9,335 nucleotides of DNA, taken from NCBI GenBank assembly GCA_016762995.1, contig JAESUT010000129.1, forward strand, positions 1 through 9,335. The letters are read 5' to 3'. The notes beneath the pieces were generated by a model. It was not told where the DNA came from. It was given only the letters and a program-made list of their open reading frames with translations, and made no database searches. Positions 1 to 6,487 of this stretch are shown one piece after another; the stretch's first letter is position 1; each line of letters starts with the position of its first letter. The position numbers and the translations under genes are program-made. Origin of the DNA: Gammaproteobacteria bacterium (GTDB lineage: Bacteria > Pseudomonadota > Gammaproteobacteria > Pseudomonadales > Pseudohongiellaceae).

Positions 1-26
1 ATTTCAACGGGGACATTCAGTAGCGA

Positions 27-1292
27 CTAACTTAATAAACCCGCAATTGCTCCGGTCATACAAGTTGCGAGTGTGCCCGAGATTAGTGACTTAGGCGCGA
101 GCTCTACTATTTCTGTTGCCCGCTCTGGGCACATGCCACTCAACCCCGCAATCATGATGCCCAAACTGCCAAAGTTGGCAAAACCACAAAGTGCGTAAGT
201 CATAATTATTGTCGATTTTTCGGAGAGACTACCAGCAGGCAATTCCGCGAGAGCCAGAAATGCCAGCAACTCATTCAAGGCAGTCTTCGTCCCCATTAGG
301 GTGCCAGCAATCTGCGCCTCCGACCACGGAATTCCCATCAACCAGGTCATCGGTGCAAACACATAACCAAACAAGCGTTGTAGGGTGAGCGGGTCATCAC
401 CGAAAAACGGCACTAGCGAGAACAAACTATTGAGCAAGGCTACCAGAGCAATCAGCACCAATAACATTGCACCCACACTCACCATCAGGCGCACACCGTC
501 ATAGGTGCCTTTTGTGATCGCATCCATCAAGCTTGTGTACTCGACACTCAGCTCTATTTCCTCTCTGACTGCTGCGTCCTTTTCCGGCACCATGATTAGC
601 GCGATCATAATTGCAGCCGGCGCGCTAATTACCGAAGCCGTAATGATATGGCCCAGCGGGTCATCTAGGGTTCCCTGTAAGATTATCGAGTAGAACACCA
701 TGACCGAGCCCGCAATGGTAGCCATGCCGCAGGTCATGACAACAAAGAGTTCGCTGCGCGTTAGCACAGAAATATAAGGGCGAATTAGCGCGGGAGACTC
801 GACCATGCCGATAAATATATTGGCGGCACTACTAAACCCGACCGCTCCACTCACCTTCAAACTCTTACGCAGGACTATTGAAAAGCCCTTAATGATGAAT
901 GGCAAGATACGGTAGTGCCAGAGAATCGCTGACAACACTGTGAACATCAGTATCAACGGCAAGATTCGGAAAGCTAGAATCAGCGTGGCACCAGGCTCAC
1001 TGATCGAAAATGGATAGTCTACGTTGAGCGGGTCACCACCAAGGTAGCCGAAGATAAACAGTGTGCCGCTCTCGGTCGCGGTGACTACTGCACTGACACC
1101 GCTATTTATCAAACCCAGAATCTGTTGCAGAAAATTGAGATTAAATACAGCGAAGGCAAACAGGAATTGCAGACCCAAACCGGCTACTAGCAGTCGCCAT
1201 CCTGGCAATGTGCGTGGCTCGCTAAGAGCAATAGCGATGGCAACAAAAGCCCCGATACCGAATAGAGCCTGACTAGCTGACAATAATTCCAT
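27..1292 (-). CDS. NupC-family concentrative nucleoside transporter (CNT)
   Basis: This 421-residue inner-membrane protein should import nucleosides together with a cation. It has the usual length for a bacterial CNT, with hydrophobic segments from start to end. Family signatures visible are a GMVESP segment at residues 162-167 followed by IRPY, GTKTALNE at 334-341, and an ALCGFANFGSLGI segment at 367-379. In well-studied members such as the Vibrio transporter the first segment reads GQTE; here Gln-Thr are replaced by Met-Val while the Glu is kept, which may affect nucleobase selectivity (inference). The start is the first in-frame ATG: an in-frame TAA lies three codons upstream. A GGAGG lies about 20 nt upstream, too far to be a normal ribosome-binding site. 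It follows the 5'-nucleotidase gene after 28 bp on the same strand, so the two are probably cotranscribed. The family call is secure; the exact substrate is not. Confidence 0.93.
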   Translation of the reverse strand: MELLSASQALFGIGAFVAIAIALSEPRTLPGWRLLVAGLGLQFLFAFAVFNLNFLQQILGLINSGVSAVVTATESGTLFIFGYLGGDPLNVDYPFSISEPGATLILAFRILPLILMFTVLSAILWHYRILPFIIKGFSIVLRKSLKVSGAVGFSSAANIFIGMVESPALIRPYISVLTRSELFVVMTCGMATIAGSVMVFYSIILQGTLDDPLGHIITASVISAPAAIMIALIMVPEKDAAVREEIELSVEYTSLMDAITKGTYDGVRLMVSVGAMLLVLIALVALLNSLFSLVPFFGDDPLTLQRLFGYVFAPMTWLMGIPWSEAQIAGTLMGTKTALNELLAFLALAELPAGSLSEKSTIIMTYALCGFANFGSLGIMIAGLSGMCPERATEIVELAPKSLISGTLATCMTGAIAGLLS

Positions 1293-1320
1293 GGCTGATT
1301 AGACTCTGCGGTCCTCCGTA

Positions 1321-2778
1321 TTAGGGCAGTGCTAGTGGCTGGCCTGGGGTGCTTGCTTGCTCAAGCAACCAATCAACTAAAGGTTGTCGATAATGTATCT
1401 CGGTATCGAAGCCGGCCGAATCATACTCGGCAATAGCATCATATCCCGCGCCTCCCTCGTACATGAAGCTGTTTATCAGCACCCGGTAAGTCTCGCCTGT
1501 ATCGATTATCCGTCCCGTCTTAGCCAGCAGCCAGTCATTCTCGGTGCGAATGAGGCCGGCAACAAAGGGTCTCTGCCCTGCTGCAATCACCTGCAAGACT
1601 TCGGCGCCACTTAACTCGACAGCAACGATTGTGTTTTCGAAAGGCAGCAATCCAACTACGTCGGCAAGGGTCACCTCTCCTCGCGGGAGCGGCGCACGCA
1701 AGGCGAGCCGATTGTTTATAGCCAGTTCAGCTGTACTATCGATCTGTAGCCAGCTCTCGATCACAGCACGTTGCAATCGATCGTCGTTTGCCGGGTACTC
1801 TCGCGAGCTGAAACCCAACACCGCACTCAACTCCACCTCGGTCGCGGCGCGCCATTTCTCAACGATCTGCGCTACGGATTCATCACGGCTGCCCGCCTCA
1901 TTGTGCTCGACTGAGAAGCTGGAATTAATCAAACTATCGCGTCCAAGGTCATATTCGAAATGCGCGCGTGCATAGCTACGAAAATGGCCATTACTTTCAA
2001 GAAGAATAGTCTCACCCACTTTTTCTGCGACCAGTTCATTGCAGTGCCCACCACCCATGAGACTAATATTCAGATCGGCTACTGCCACAGCTAGCGGACG
2101 CAAGGCCGCCATACACACATGGGACACGACGAATATTAAATCTGGTCCTAGCGCCTCTAGCTGCTTTACCGTTTCACGAAGTACCGGCTCATAATCCAGA
2201 AAAACGAGATCGGCAATATTAATTGGGTTTGTAGTACTTGGCGTGTTAATCGTGGACAGCCCAATAATTCCGATAGTCAGGTCATTCACCACGGTCGTGG
2301 TATAGGCAAGAATGCCTAGTTCAATCGGCAGAGTCTCGCTTGCCCTCCATTGAATATTAGCCGCCAGATAAGGAAAGTTAGCCTGACGGACTCTCTGTTC
2401 TAGGTTATCCAAACCGAAATCGAATTCATGATTACCAATTGCAGTAGCGTCATAGCCCATGGCATTCATCACTTCCACCATGCCCTCGCCTTCGAACCAA
2501 GTCGAAATGGCTGGCCCTGTCCAGTGATCGCCCCCGCTCAGCAAGAGAAAGGGCCCATTCTCAAGGTAGCCCTCCTTCTCACGCCACAGACCTAGCAGAC
2601 CTGCAGCTCCTAGCCCGGGCTCACGCCCTTCCATCCAGCCGTGCTCGTCGTTGCTATAGAGCACTGTCAATTCGCGGACATCCGCACTCGCGCTCAACTC
2701 CACGGTGGAGGAATAAGGAGCTGCACTGCAAGCCAGCAGCACGGGTAAAAAGAGAAGTAGCAGAAGGAATAGACGCAT
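1321..2778 (-). CDS. 5'-nucleotidase / metallophosphatase lipoprotein
   Basis: This 485-residue enzyme probably hydrolyses nucleotides to nucleosides and phosphate in the periplasm. A Leu-rich signal ends in the lipobox LLAC with Cys17 as the lipidation site. The N-terminal calcineurin-like phosphoesterase domain (about 37-300) shows the dinuclear metal ligands Asp44 and His46 (SNDEHG), Asp84 (GGDH), Asn116 and His117 (GNHEFDFG), His220 (VVSH) and His245 (GGGHCN). The last metal position, Gln in E. coli UshA as I recall it, is Asn247 here. The C-terminal 5'-nucleotidase domain (about 320-470) is recognised by LPFENT and NSFMYEGGAGY, where the Phe would stack on the base. UshA-type enzymes are usually around 550 residues, so this one is compact. 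No good ribosome-binding site is visible before the ATG. It is the first gene of an apparent operon with the nucleoside transporter, supporting nucleotide scavenging. Other 5'-phosphate or cyclic-nucleotide substrates remain possible. Confidence 0.9.
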   Translation of the reverse strand: MRLFLLLLLFLPVLLACSAAPYSSTVELSASADVRELTVLYSNDEHGWMEGREPGLGAAGLLGLWREKEGYLENGPFLLLSGGDHWTGPAISTWFEGEGMVEVMNAMGYDATAIGNHEFDFGLDNLEQRVRQANFPYLAANIQWRASETLPIELGILAYTTTVVNDLTIGIIGLSTINTPSTTNPINIADLVFLDYEPVLRETVKQLEALGPDLIFVVSHVCMAALRPLAVAVADLNISLMGGGHCNELVAEKVGETILLESNGHFRSYARAHFEYDLGRDSLINSSFSVEHNEAGSRDESVAQIVEKWRAATEVELSAVLGFSSREYPANDDRLQRAVIESWLQIDSTAELAINNRLALRAPLPRGEVTLADVVGLLPFENTIVAVELSGAEVLQVIAAGQRPFVAGLIRTENDWLLAKTGRIIDTGETYRVLINSFMYEGGAGYDAIAEYDSAGFDTEIHYRQPLVDWLLEQASTPGQPLALP

Positions 2779-2979
2779 TGAGGCGAGTCTATCACAGCAA
2801 TTTCAATATAAAATCCTAGAGAAAGGTGCACTACTGCAAGACCGTTTAGACTATAATTCCCCTAAGCGAATCGACACCCTGTACGAGAAATACTTCAACT
2901 ACCGCGACAGTTTTTTGACGAAATCCCGTACTACTCTAACGACGCCCACTCCATTTGATTCTCAGCAAAAGGTCTTTAC
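2779..2979. promoter_or_regulatory. Divergent intergenic region between nucleotidase operon and PPIase gene
   Basis: This 201-bp gap lies between the two divergent start codons, so it must hold the promoters for both directions. The clearest element is a perfect TATAAT at 2852-2857 on the plus strand, but no good -35 hexamer sits at the right distance. If used, it would give a leader of about 115 nt for the isomerase. I found no convincing promoter pair for the minus-strand operon. The isomerase ribosome-binding site is AAAAGG at 2967-2972, seven bases before its ATG. Confidence 0.4.
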
Positions 2980-3930
2980 ATGAATCACAGTAATCTTGAC
3001 AGCCGCTTCCTCTCCAAACTGTTGCCAGCCCTAATTGCATGCTTACTGCTTACTGCTCAATCAGCGTCGGCGACCACCGTTCGTGTAATCACTTCCCTTG
3101 GAGACTTCTCCATAGAGCTATTCGACGATGTTACACCCATCACCGTTGCCAATTTTCTTAACTATGTCAGCTCTGGACGCTTCAATAGCACAGTGATACA
3201 TCGCTCTGTAACCGTCCCAACACCCTTTATCATTCAGGGAGGCTCATTCTCCTTCGATGTTAGCACTAGCAACCTAGTATCCGTCGTCACGGATGCAGCA
3301 ATACAAAACGAGTTCAGCGTCTCCAACACACGAGGAACGGTAGCCATGGCGAAGCTGGGCGGTAATCCGAATAGTGCAACCAGCGGTTGGTTTGTAAATC
3401 TTGCCGACAACAGTGCCAATCTTGATGCCCAGAATGGCGGTTTCACTGCGTTCGGGCGCGTCATCGGCGACGGCATGATAGTGGTGGACAAAATCGCGGC
3501 ACAGCCGACTTTTACACTCGCCGGCCTTTCAGATTTTCCCTTAATCAACTATGTTAGCGGCCCAGTCGTGACGAGCAATTTCGTAAACATAGCAGTAGTT
3601 GTGGAAGAAGAAGTGGCGACGGCTCCGAATTTCTTCGATGAAGCCAGCGGCCTATTACGCCTTACCGTAGATGCTGGAACACTAGGTCTAGCTTCGATGG
3701 CATTCTCAATTACTGCAACCGAACCCAGCGTCGTGGTGCAACTCGACCTTAGCAGTGTCGAGGTTCTGACCGAGACCGTCGACAAGATAGCGACCTTCGA
3801 TGCCGAAACTGGCAGGCTTTTCTTGCCAGAACTTGCCGTGTCAGGAGCTGCTGCGTTTCGTAATCTAATTTTTATTCTAAGTGATGCAGAACAGCTCCTG
3901 TTTACGCTGGAGTCATTCGAACAAATTTAG
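2980..3930 (+). CDS. Secreted cyclophilin-type peptidyl-prolyl cis-trans isomerase with C-terminal extension
   Basis: This 316-residue exported protein should catalyse prolyl cis-trans isomerisation in the periplasm or beyond. A signal peptide ends in SASA with likely cleavage after Ala31. A Cys at 21 sits in LIAC, but the hydrophobic run continues past it, so a lipoprotein is unlikely. The cyclophilin domain spans about 33-205: the catalytic Arg is Arg75 (IHRS), followed by FIIQGG at 83-88, NEF at 110-112, TRGTVAMAK at 117-125, NSATSGWFVNL at 131-141 and FGRV at 158-161. The usual SQFF is SGWF here. Bacterial cyclophilins normally end near this point; here about 110 more residues follow, made of two related beta-rich modules (218-260 and 271-314). 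The ribosome-binding site AAAAGG lies seven bases before the ATG. It is transcribed away from the salvage operon, with no evident functional tie to it. Confidence 0.93.
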   Translation: MNHSNLDSRFLSKLLPALIACLLLTAQSASATTVRVITSLGDFSIELFDDVTPITVANFLNYVSSGRFNSTVIHRSVTVPTPFIIQGGSFSFDVSTSNLVSVVTDAAIQNEFSVSNTRGTVAMAKLGGNPNSATSGWFVNLADNSANLDAQNGGFTAFGRVIGDGMIVVDKIAAQPTFTLAGLSDFPLINYVSGPVVTSNFVNIAVVVEEEVATAPNFFDEASGLLRLTVDAGTLGLASMAFSITATEPSVVVQLDLSSVEVLTETVDKIATFDAETGRLFLPELAVSGAAAFRNLIFILSDAEQLLFTLESFEQI

Positions 3931-3976
3931 AACCGGCTGGCTGCCAATCGGCTAGATTGCTGGCGTCAGCGCGTCG

Positions 3977-4005
3977 TTGACTACAGCTGCCATAGTCATT
4001 ATTCT
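3977..4005 (+). promoter_or_regulatory. Candidate sigma-70 promoter for the DUF6152-like gene
   Basis: TTGACT at 3977-3982 (5 of 6 to the -35 consensus) and TATTCT at 4000-4005 (4 of 6 to the -10) are separated by exactly 17 bp. Transcription would begin near 4012, giving a leader of about 40 nt. This would let the following genes be expressed separately from the isomerase. It rests on sequence matching alone. Confidence 0.45.
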
Positions 4006-4042
4006 CCCTGTAAATCACAAGAATCCGGCTATTTCGGACTAC

Positions 4043-4047
4043 AGGAG
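4043..4047 (+). promoter_or_regulatory. Strong ribosome-binding site AGGAG
   Basis: AGGAG lies six bases before the ATG at 4054 and fixes the start of the DUF6152-like gene. It is the best Shine-Dalgarno match in the window, suggesting efficient translation of this small secreted protein. Confidence 0.7.
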
Positions 4048-4053
4048 AGAGTA

Positions 4054-4479
4054 ATGAGTATTAAACGATGGATAACAGCAGCGGCCTCAGCGGCGACCTT
4101 AGGAGCTGCATTCGTAGTTATACCCGTTCTCGCTCATCATTCGAGCACACCTTTTTACGATCCTGACAATCGCGTCGAGATCGAAGGCGCCGTTACGCGC
4201 TTCGTGTTTAGAAACCCACACGCTTTCCTTTACCTAGATGTGGCCGACGAAAGCGGCGCGACTGTCGAATGGCAGATCGAGTTAGGCGCCCCCGTAAGCA
4301 TACGCCGCGCTGGCTGGACTCCCGATTCACTCCCAATAGGTATGGTCGTAAAAGCAACTGGCAGCCGCTCCCGCGCAGACGGCTCTACAGGCCTTTGTTG
4401 TGTACGCATGACTCGCTCTGATGGCAGCCCCGTTCTAGAAGGCGGCCGTGTTGAGGAACGCACTCAGCCACCGCGATAG
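4054..4479 (+). CDS. Small secreted DUF6152-like protein
   Basis: This 141-residue exported protein has unknown function. A signal peptide (1-27) ends in PVLA, so the predicted mature protein begins His28-His29-Ser-Ser. Features I associate with DUF6152 proteins are the HHS start, VEIEGAVTRFVFRNPH (41-56), the EWQIELG stretch (72-78), RRAGW (84-88), and the SRADGSTG turn (106-113). The predicted body is mostly beta strand. A vicinal Cys pair (115-116) is present. The histidines at the mature N terminus could bind a metal such as copper, but that is inference only. It is 110 bp upstream of another secreted protein on the same strand, and the membrane redox-type genes that follow suggest an envelope role. 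I recognised the family from motif order, not by search. Confidence 0.8.
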   Translation: MSIKRWITAAASAATLGAAFVVIPVLAHHSSTPFYDPDNRVEIEGAVTRFVFRNPHAFLYLDVADESGATVEWQIELGAPVSIRRAGWTPDSLPIGMVVKATGSRSRADGSTGLCCVRMTRSDGSPVLEGGRVEERTQPPR

Positions 4480-4509
4480 ATTACTAGCAAATTATCCTTA
4501 TAAACCTGA

Positions 4510-4545
4510 ACGAGGCCGCATTCCAATTTTCTAAAGCGACCTCGT
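4510..4545. repeat. Inverted repeat between the two secreted-protein genes
   Basis: ACGAGG at 4510-4515 pairs with CCTCGT at 4540-4545. After one C-A mismatch, CGC at 4517-4519 pairs with GCG at 4536-4538, giving nine pairs around a 16-nt loop. No T-run follows (the next bases are AAAATAGC), so it is not a standard intrinsic terminator. It may be an mRNA processing or attenuation element in the 110-bp gap. TAAAAT at 4545-4550 resembles a -10 hexamer but has no good -35 partner. Confidence 0.35.
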
Positions 4546-4589
4546 AAAATAGCAAATCAGAATGCAACCAGCACTAAGGTGGAAACTAA

Positions 4590-5321
4590 ATGAGAGCAAT
4601 TAAATTCATGAGAGGGAAGCCTGTTTTTGCAGTCTTGCTTTCTCTTGCGATTGGCGCTGCCGCAGGCCAAGTAAACGCGCAGATCGATAATGATATTCCA
4701 GATATTGCGGGAACTTGGGACGGTGGCTTTGGCGCAAGACCAGTGAATGGCGAAACTGTTCCATGGGGCGATGAGAATTTCCCCAAACTAAATGCGCGCG
4801 CCCTAGCCTATCAAGAAGTCTGGGAAGAAATCATGGCGCCAAAGTACGACTGCCAGCCCGCCTCTTCGCCGGCTATTCAATACGACCCTTATCACATGGA
4901 AGTCGTGCAATGGCCCGACCGCGTCCTGTTTCGTTATGAGAAAGATGATCAGCTACGCACCATATGGCTAGACGGCCGGACACCTAAGGCAACGGACTTC
5001 GGCGTTCAAGGTTTTTCTGTAGGTCACTATGAAGATGACGCTCTAGTAATTACCACTACGCACTTCGTGTTCGATGTTGCCGGCTTCGATGATTACAACG
5101 GCATTCCCTCTTCCTCGCAGAAGATAGTCCGCGAACGCTACTGGAGGGACGGAGAAGACCTGAAAGTAACATTAGAAGTTGAAGACGCGATGTTCTTACT
5201 CGAGCCTACTTCTTACACCACTCGATGGCTTCCGGCATCTGAGGGCTACAAGCTACAAGCCTACGATTGCGACCCTGAATCGTCACGCGCATCTGTGCGA
5301 TTCTTTCCATCGAAGTATTAG
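4590..5321 (+). CDS. Secreted protein of unknown function, DUF6152-associated type
   Basis: This 243-residue exported protein has no function I can name. The signal peptide ends VNA, with likely cleavage after Ala30. The mature part begins with IAGTWDG (39-45), reminiscent of the start of lipocalin-like beta barrels. It continues with DCQPASSPA (87-95), YDPYHMEVVQWPDR (98-111), an RTIWLDGR segment (123-130), GFSVGHYEDDALVITTT (141-157), and RERYWRD (181-187). Similar segments occur in uncharacterised secreted bacterial proteins that I recall near DUF6152 genes. Cys88 and Cys227 are the only cysteines in the mature part and could form a disulfide. The ribosome-binding site AAGGTGG at 4576-4582 is seven bases before the ATG, favouring this start over an ATG six codons downstream. 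A strong hairpin begins six bases after the stop codon. Confidence 0.8.
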   Translation: MRAIKFMRGKPVFAVLLSLAIGAAAGQVNAQIDNDIPDIAGTWDGGFGARPVNGETVPWGDENFPKLNARALAYQEVWEEIMAPKYDCQPASSPAIQYDPYHMEVVQWPDRVLFRYEKDDQLRTIWLDGRTPKATDFGVQGFSVGHYEDDALVITTTHFVFDVAGFDDYNGIPSSSQKIVRERYWRDGEDLKVTLEVEDAMFLLEPTSYTTRWLPASEGYKLQAYDCDPESSRASVRFFPSKY

Positions 5322-5327
5322 CAAGAG

Positions 5328-5364
5328 GGATATCTCTAGACCATTTTATGGTCCGGAGATATCC
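5328..5364. terminator. Long hairpin after the secreted-protein gene
   Basis: GGATATCTC (5328-5336) pairs perfectly with GAGATATCC (5356-5364). Inside, after a 2x2 internal loop (TA against CG), GACCAT (5339-5344) pairs with ATGGTC (5348-5353) around a TTT loop. This gives 15 base pairs beginning six bases after the stop codon at 5321. There is no following T-run, so it is not a classical Rho-independent terminator. It may block 3'-exonucleases, assist termination by another route, or separate expression of the upstream genes from the b561 gene. The structure is read directly; its role is inferred. Confidence 0.5.
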
Positions 5365-5454
5365 TAACCCGCAACTGAACGAAGCGAATTTGCATCATCG
5401 ATTGCCGATTACAAATTCGATTCGAGGCCAGCAAGGGTCTGCCCGCCTCTCGTC

Positions 5455-5982
5455 ATGAACAGTCCCGGTTCCCTTCTCGATACTAAGAACTCATTTGGAT
5501 GGCTTTCAATAGGCCTGCATTGGTTTGCAGCACTCACCATTATTCTGCTTTGGTTTATCGGTCAAAGCATTGCCTCGCAGTCTGTCGAGCAGATCGATGC
5601 ACGCAGGTCACTGCACATCACTATCGGCCTAGTTGCCTGGTTACCCCTTGTCGCGCGCATAGCATGGCGCTATAAATCGGGCCATCCCCGCGTTAACGGA
5701 CAATCCCTGCTAACGCATCGACTTGCCAAGGCAGCACACTCTTCCATGCTACTAGTGCTGGTAGTAATGCTGATATCGGGGCCGCTCATGGCCTGGGCAA
5801 TACCAGATAGAAGCAGCTTGTCGGAGTTCGCCTTCGTCTTTCATTCCAATGCAGCCAAGGCACTTGCCGTGTTAGTAGTGCTGCACAGTTTGGCGGCGCT
5901 GAAACATCTTATGTTTCACGAGGATGAGACTGTGGCTAGGATTTTTCTTCCGCGTAAGGATGATGTGCAGAATGAAGAGTAG
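5455..5982 (+). CDS. Cytochrome b561-like haem membrane protein
   Basis: This 175-residue four-helix inner-membrane protein resembles the bacterial cytochrome b561 (CybB/YceJ) family, which carries b-type haem and passes electrons between quinol and other partners. Candidate haem ligands fall in the expected helices: His22 (GLHWF) in helix 1, His54 (SLHITIG) in helix 2, His95 in helix 3, and His130, His144 and His151 in helix 4. The LHSLAALKH spacing in helix 4 matches the family pattern. An RIAWR motif follows helix 2, and the length is normal. No clear ribosome-binding site precedes the ATG; the frame is open upstream but I saw no better start codon. The gene lies 133 bp after the secreted-protein gene, beyond a strong hairpin, and ends 7 bp from the convergent DUF6644-like pair. 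Its physiological partner is unknown. Confidence 0.88.
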   Translation: MNSPGSLLDTKNSFGWLSIGLHWFAALTIILLWFIGQSIASQSVEQIDARRSLHITIGLVAWLPLVARIAWRYKSGHPRVNGQSLLTHRLAKAAHSSMLLVLVVMLISGPLMAWAIPDRSSLSEFAFVFHSNAAKALAVLVVLHSLAALKHLMFHEDETVARIFLPRKDDVQNEE

Positions 5983-5989
5983 AAATGCT

Positions 5990-6475
5990 TTAACCGGTTC
6001 CCACGTAGGGAATGAGACGCCCACAAAGTAGGACGCCTGCCCAAAGGAAAAGTGACGTGTAGGCTACAAACTTAGCCATTGGAGGCGAGGGAGTCGATGC
6101 ATCCCAGCCTTGCATTACCGGACTTACTTTCCAGTAGTACAGAGCAGCATTCAGCCCAGCCAGTACCACTAAGCCCATCTTGATCTGAAAACCTATGTTC
6201 ACCGAATAGCGCAGCGGGTCACCATAGAAAAACAATATGCCGGTGAGCAGGTTGATGCCGAATCCGATCAGGACGAAGGGTAATAATTGATGAGTAGCCG
6301 CCGGATCGAAGCTGCGGAAATGCCCAGCCATGCGCAAATCGATAACGAGTAAGCCACCCAAGAGAAGCGATAGCCCAATGAAATGGCTAATCTCCATAAC
6401 TGGCCACAGCCAGTAAGTATCCTGAATAAACAAGTTGAGTGAACCACCGACAATTGACTCTGCAAATGTTTCCAC
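5990..6475 (-). CDS. DUF6644-like four-helix membrane protein, copy 2
   Basis: This 161-residue inner-membrane protein has four predicted helices and unknown function. It aligns without gaps, at a constant offset of three residues, to the protein encoded just upstream (6486-6956). Residues shared with it include Pro25, His31, Gly34, Asp46, Gly51, Phe53, Asn75, Gly79, Lys99, and Arg153 in GRLIPY. Charged and polar residues conserved within or beside helices suggest a cofactor, ion or redox role (inference). The layout resembles DUF6644, and more distantly CopD-like membrane domains. The start is GTG at 6475, supported by AGGGG at 6483-6487 seven bases upstream, which overlaps the stop codon of the preceding gene. 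The 10-bp spacing implies translational coupling. It also has His52 and His62, absent from the paralogue. Confidence 0.8.
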   Translation of the reverse strand: METFAESIVGGSLNLFIQDTYWLWPVMEISHFIGLSLLLGGLLVIDLRMAGHFRSFDPAATHQLLPFVLIGFGINLLTGILFFYGDPLRYSVNIGFQIKMGLVVLAGLNAALYYWKVSPVMQGWDASTPSPPMAKFVAYTSLFLWAGVLLCGRLIPYVGTG

Positions 6476-6482
6476 GGCTGGG

Positions 6483-6487
6483 CCCCT
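6483..6487 (-). promoter_or_regulatory. Ribosome-binding site overlapping a stop codon
   Basis: On the minus strand AGGGG overlaps the TAG stop (6486-6488) of the upstream paralogue and lies seven bases before the GTG at 6475. It decides the GTG start for copy 2, since no ATG occurs near the N terminus, and it suggests coupled translation of the two paralogues. Confidence 0.6.

Noticed and set aside
1544..1975. 143-codon plus-strand open frame within the nucleotidase gene
   Set aside because: It is antisense to the conserved C-terminal nucleotidase domain, Ser/Arg-rich and without motifs; a shadow frame.
2915..2943. TTGACG as a -35 element for the isomerase gene
   Set aside because: The hexamer 17 bp downstream is AACGAC, unlike a -10 element; other spacings do not improve it.
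3234..3785. Two minus-strand open frames under the isomerase gene
   Set aside because: Both are antisense to clear cyclophilin coding sequence, with low-complexity Ser/Thr-rich translations and no ribosome-binding site support.
3935..3965. Possible terminator after the isomerase (GCCAATC...GATTGCTGGC)
   Set aside because: The stem needs a two-base bulge and no T-run follows, so it is not a credible intrinsic terminator.
5992..5999. AACCGGTT palindrome at the convergent gene ends
   Set aside because: An eight-base palindrome inside coding sequence occurs often by chance, and nothing around it suggests a site.
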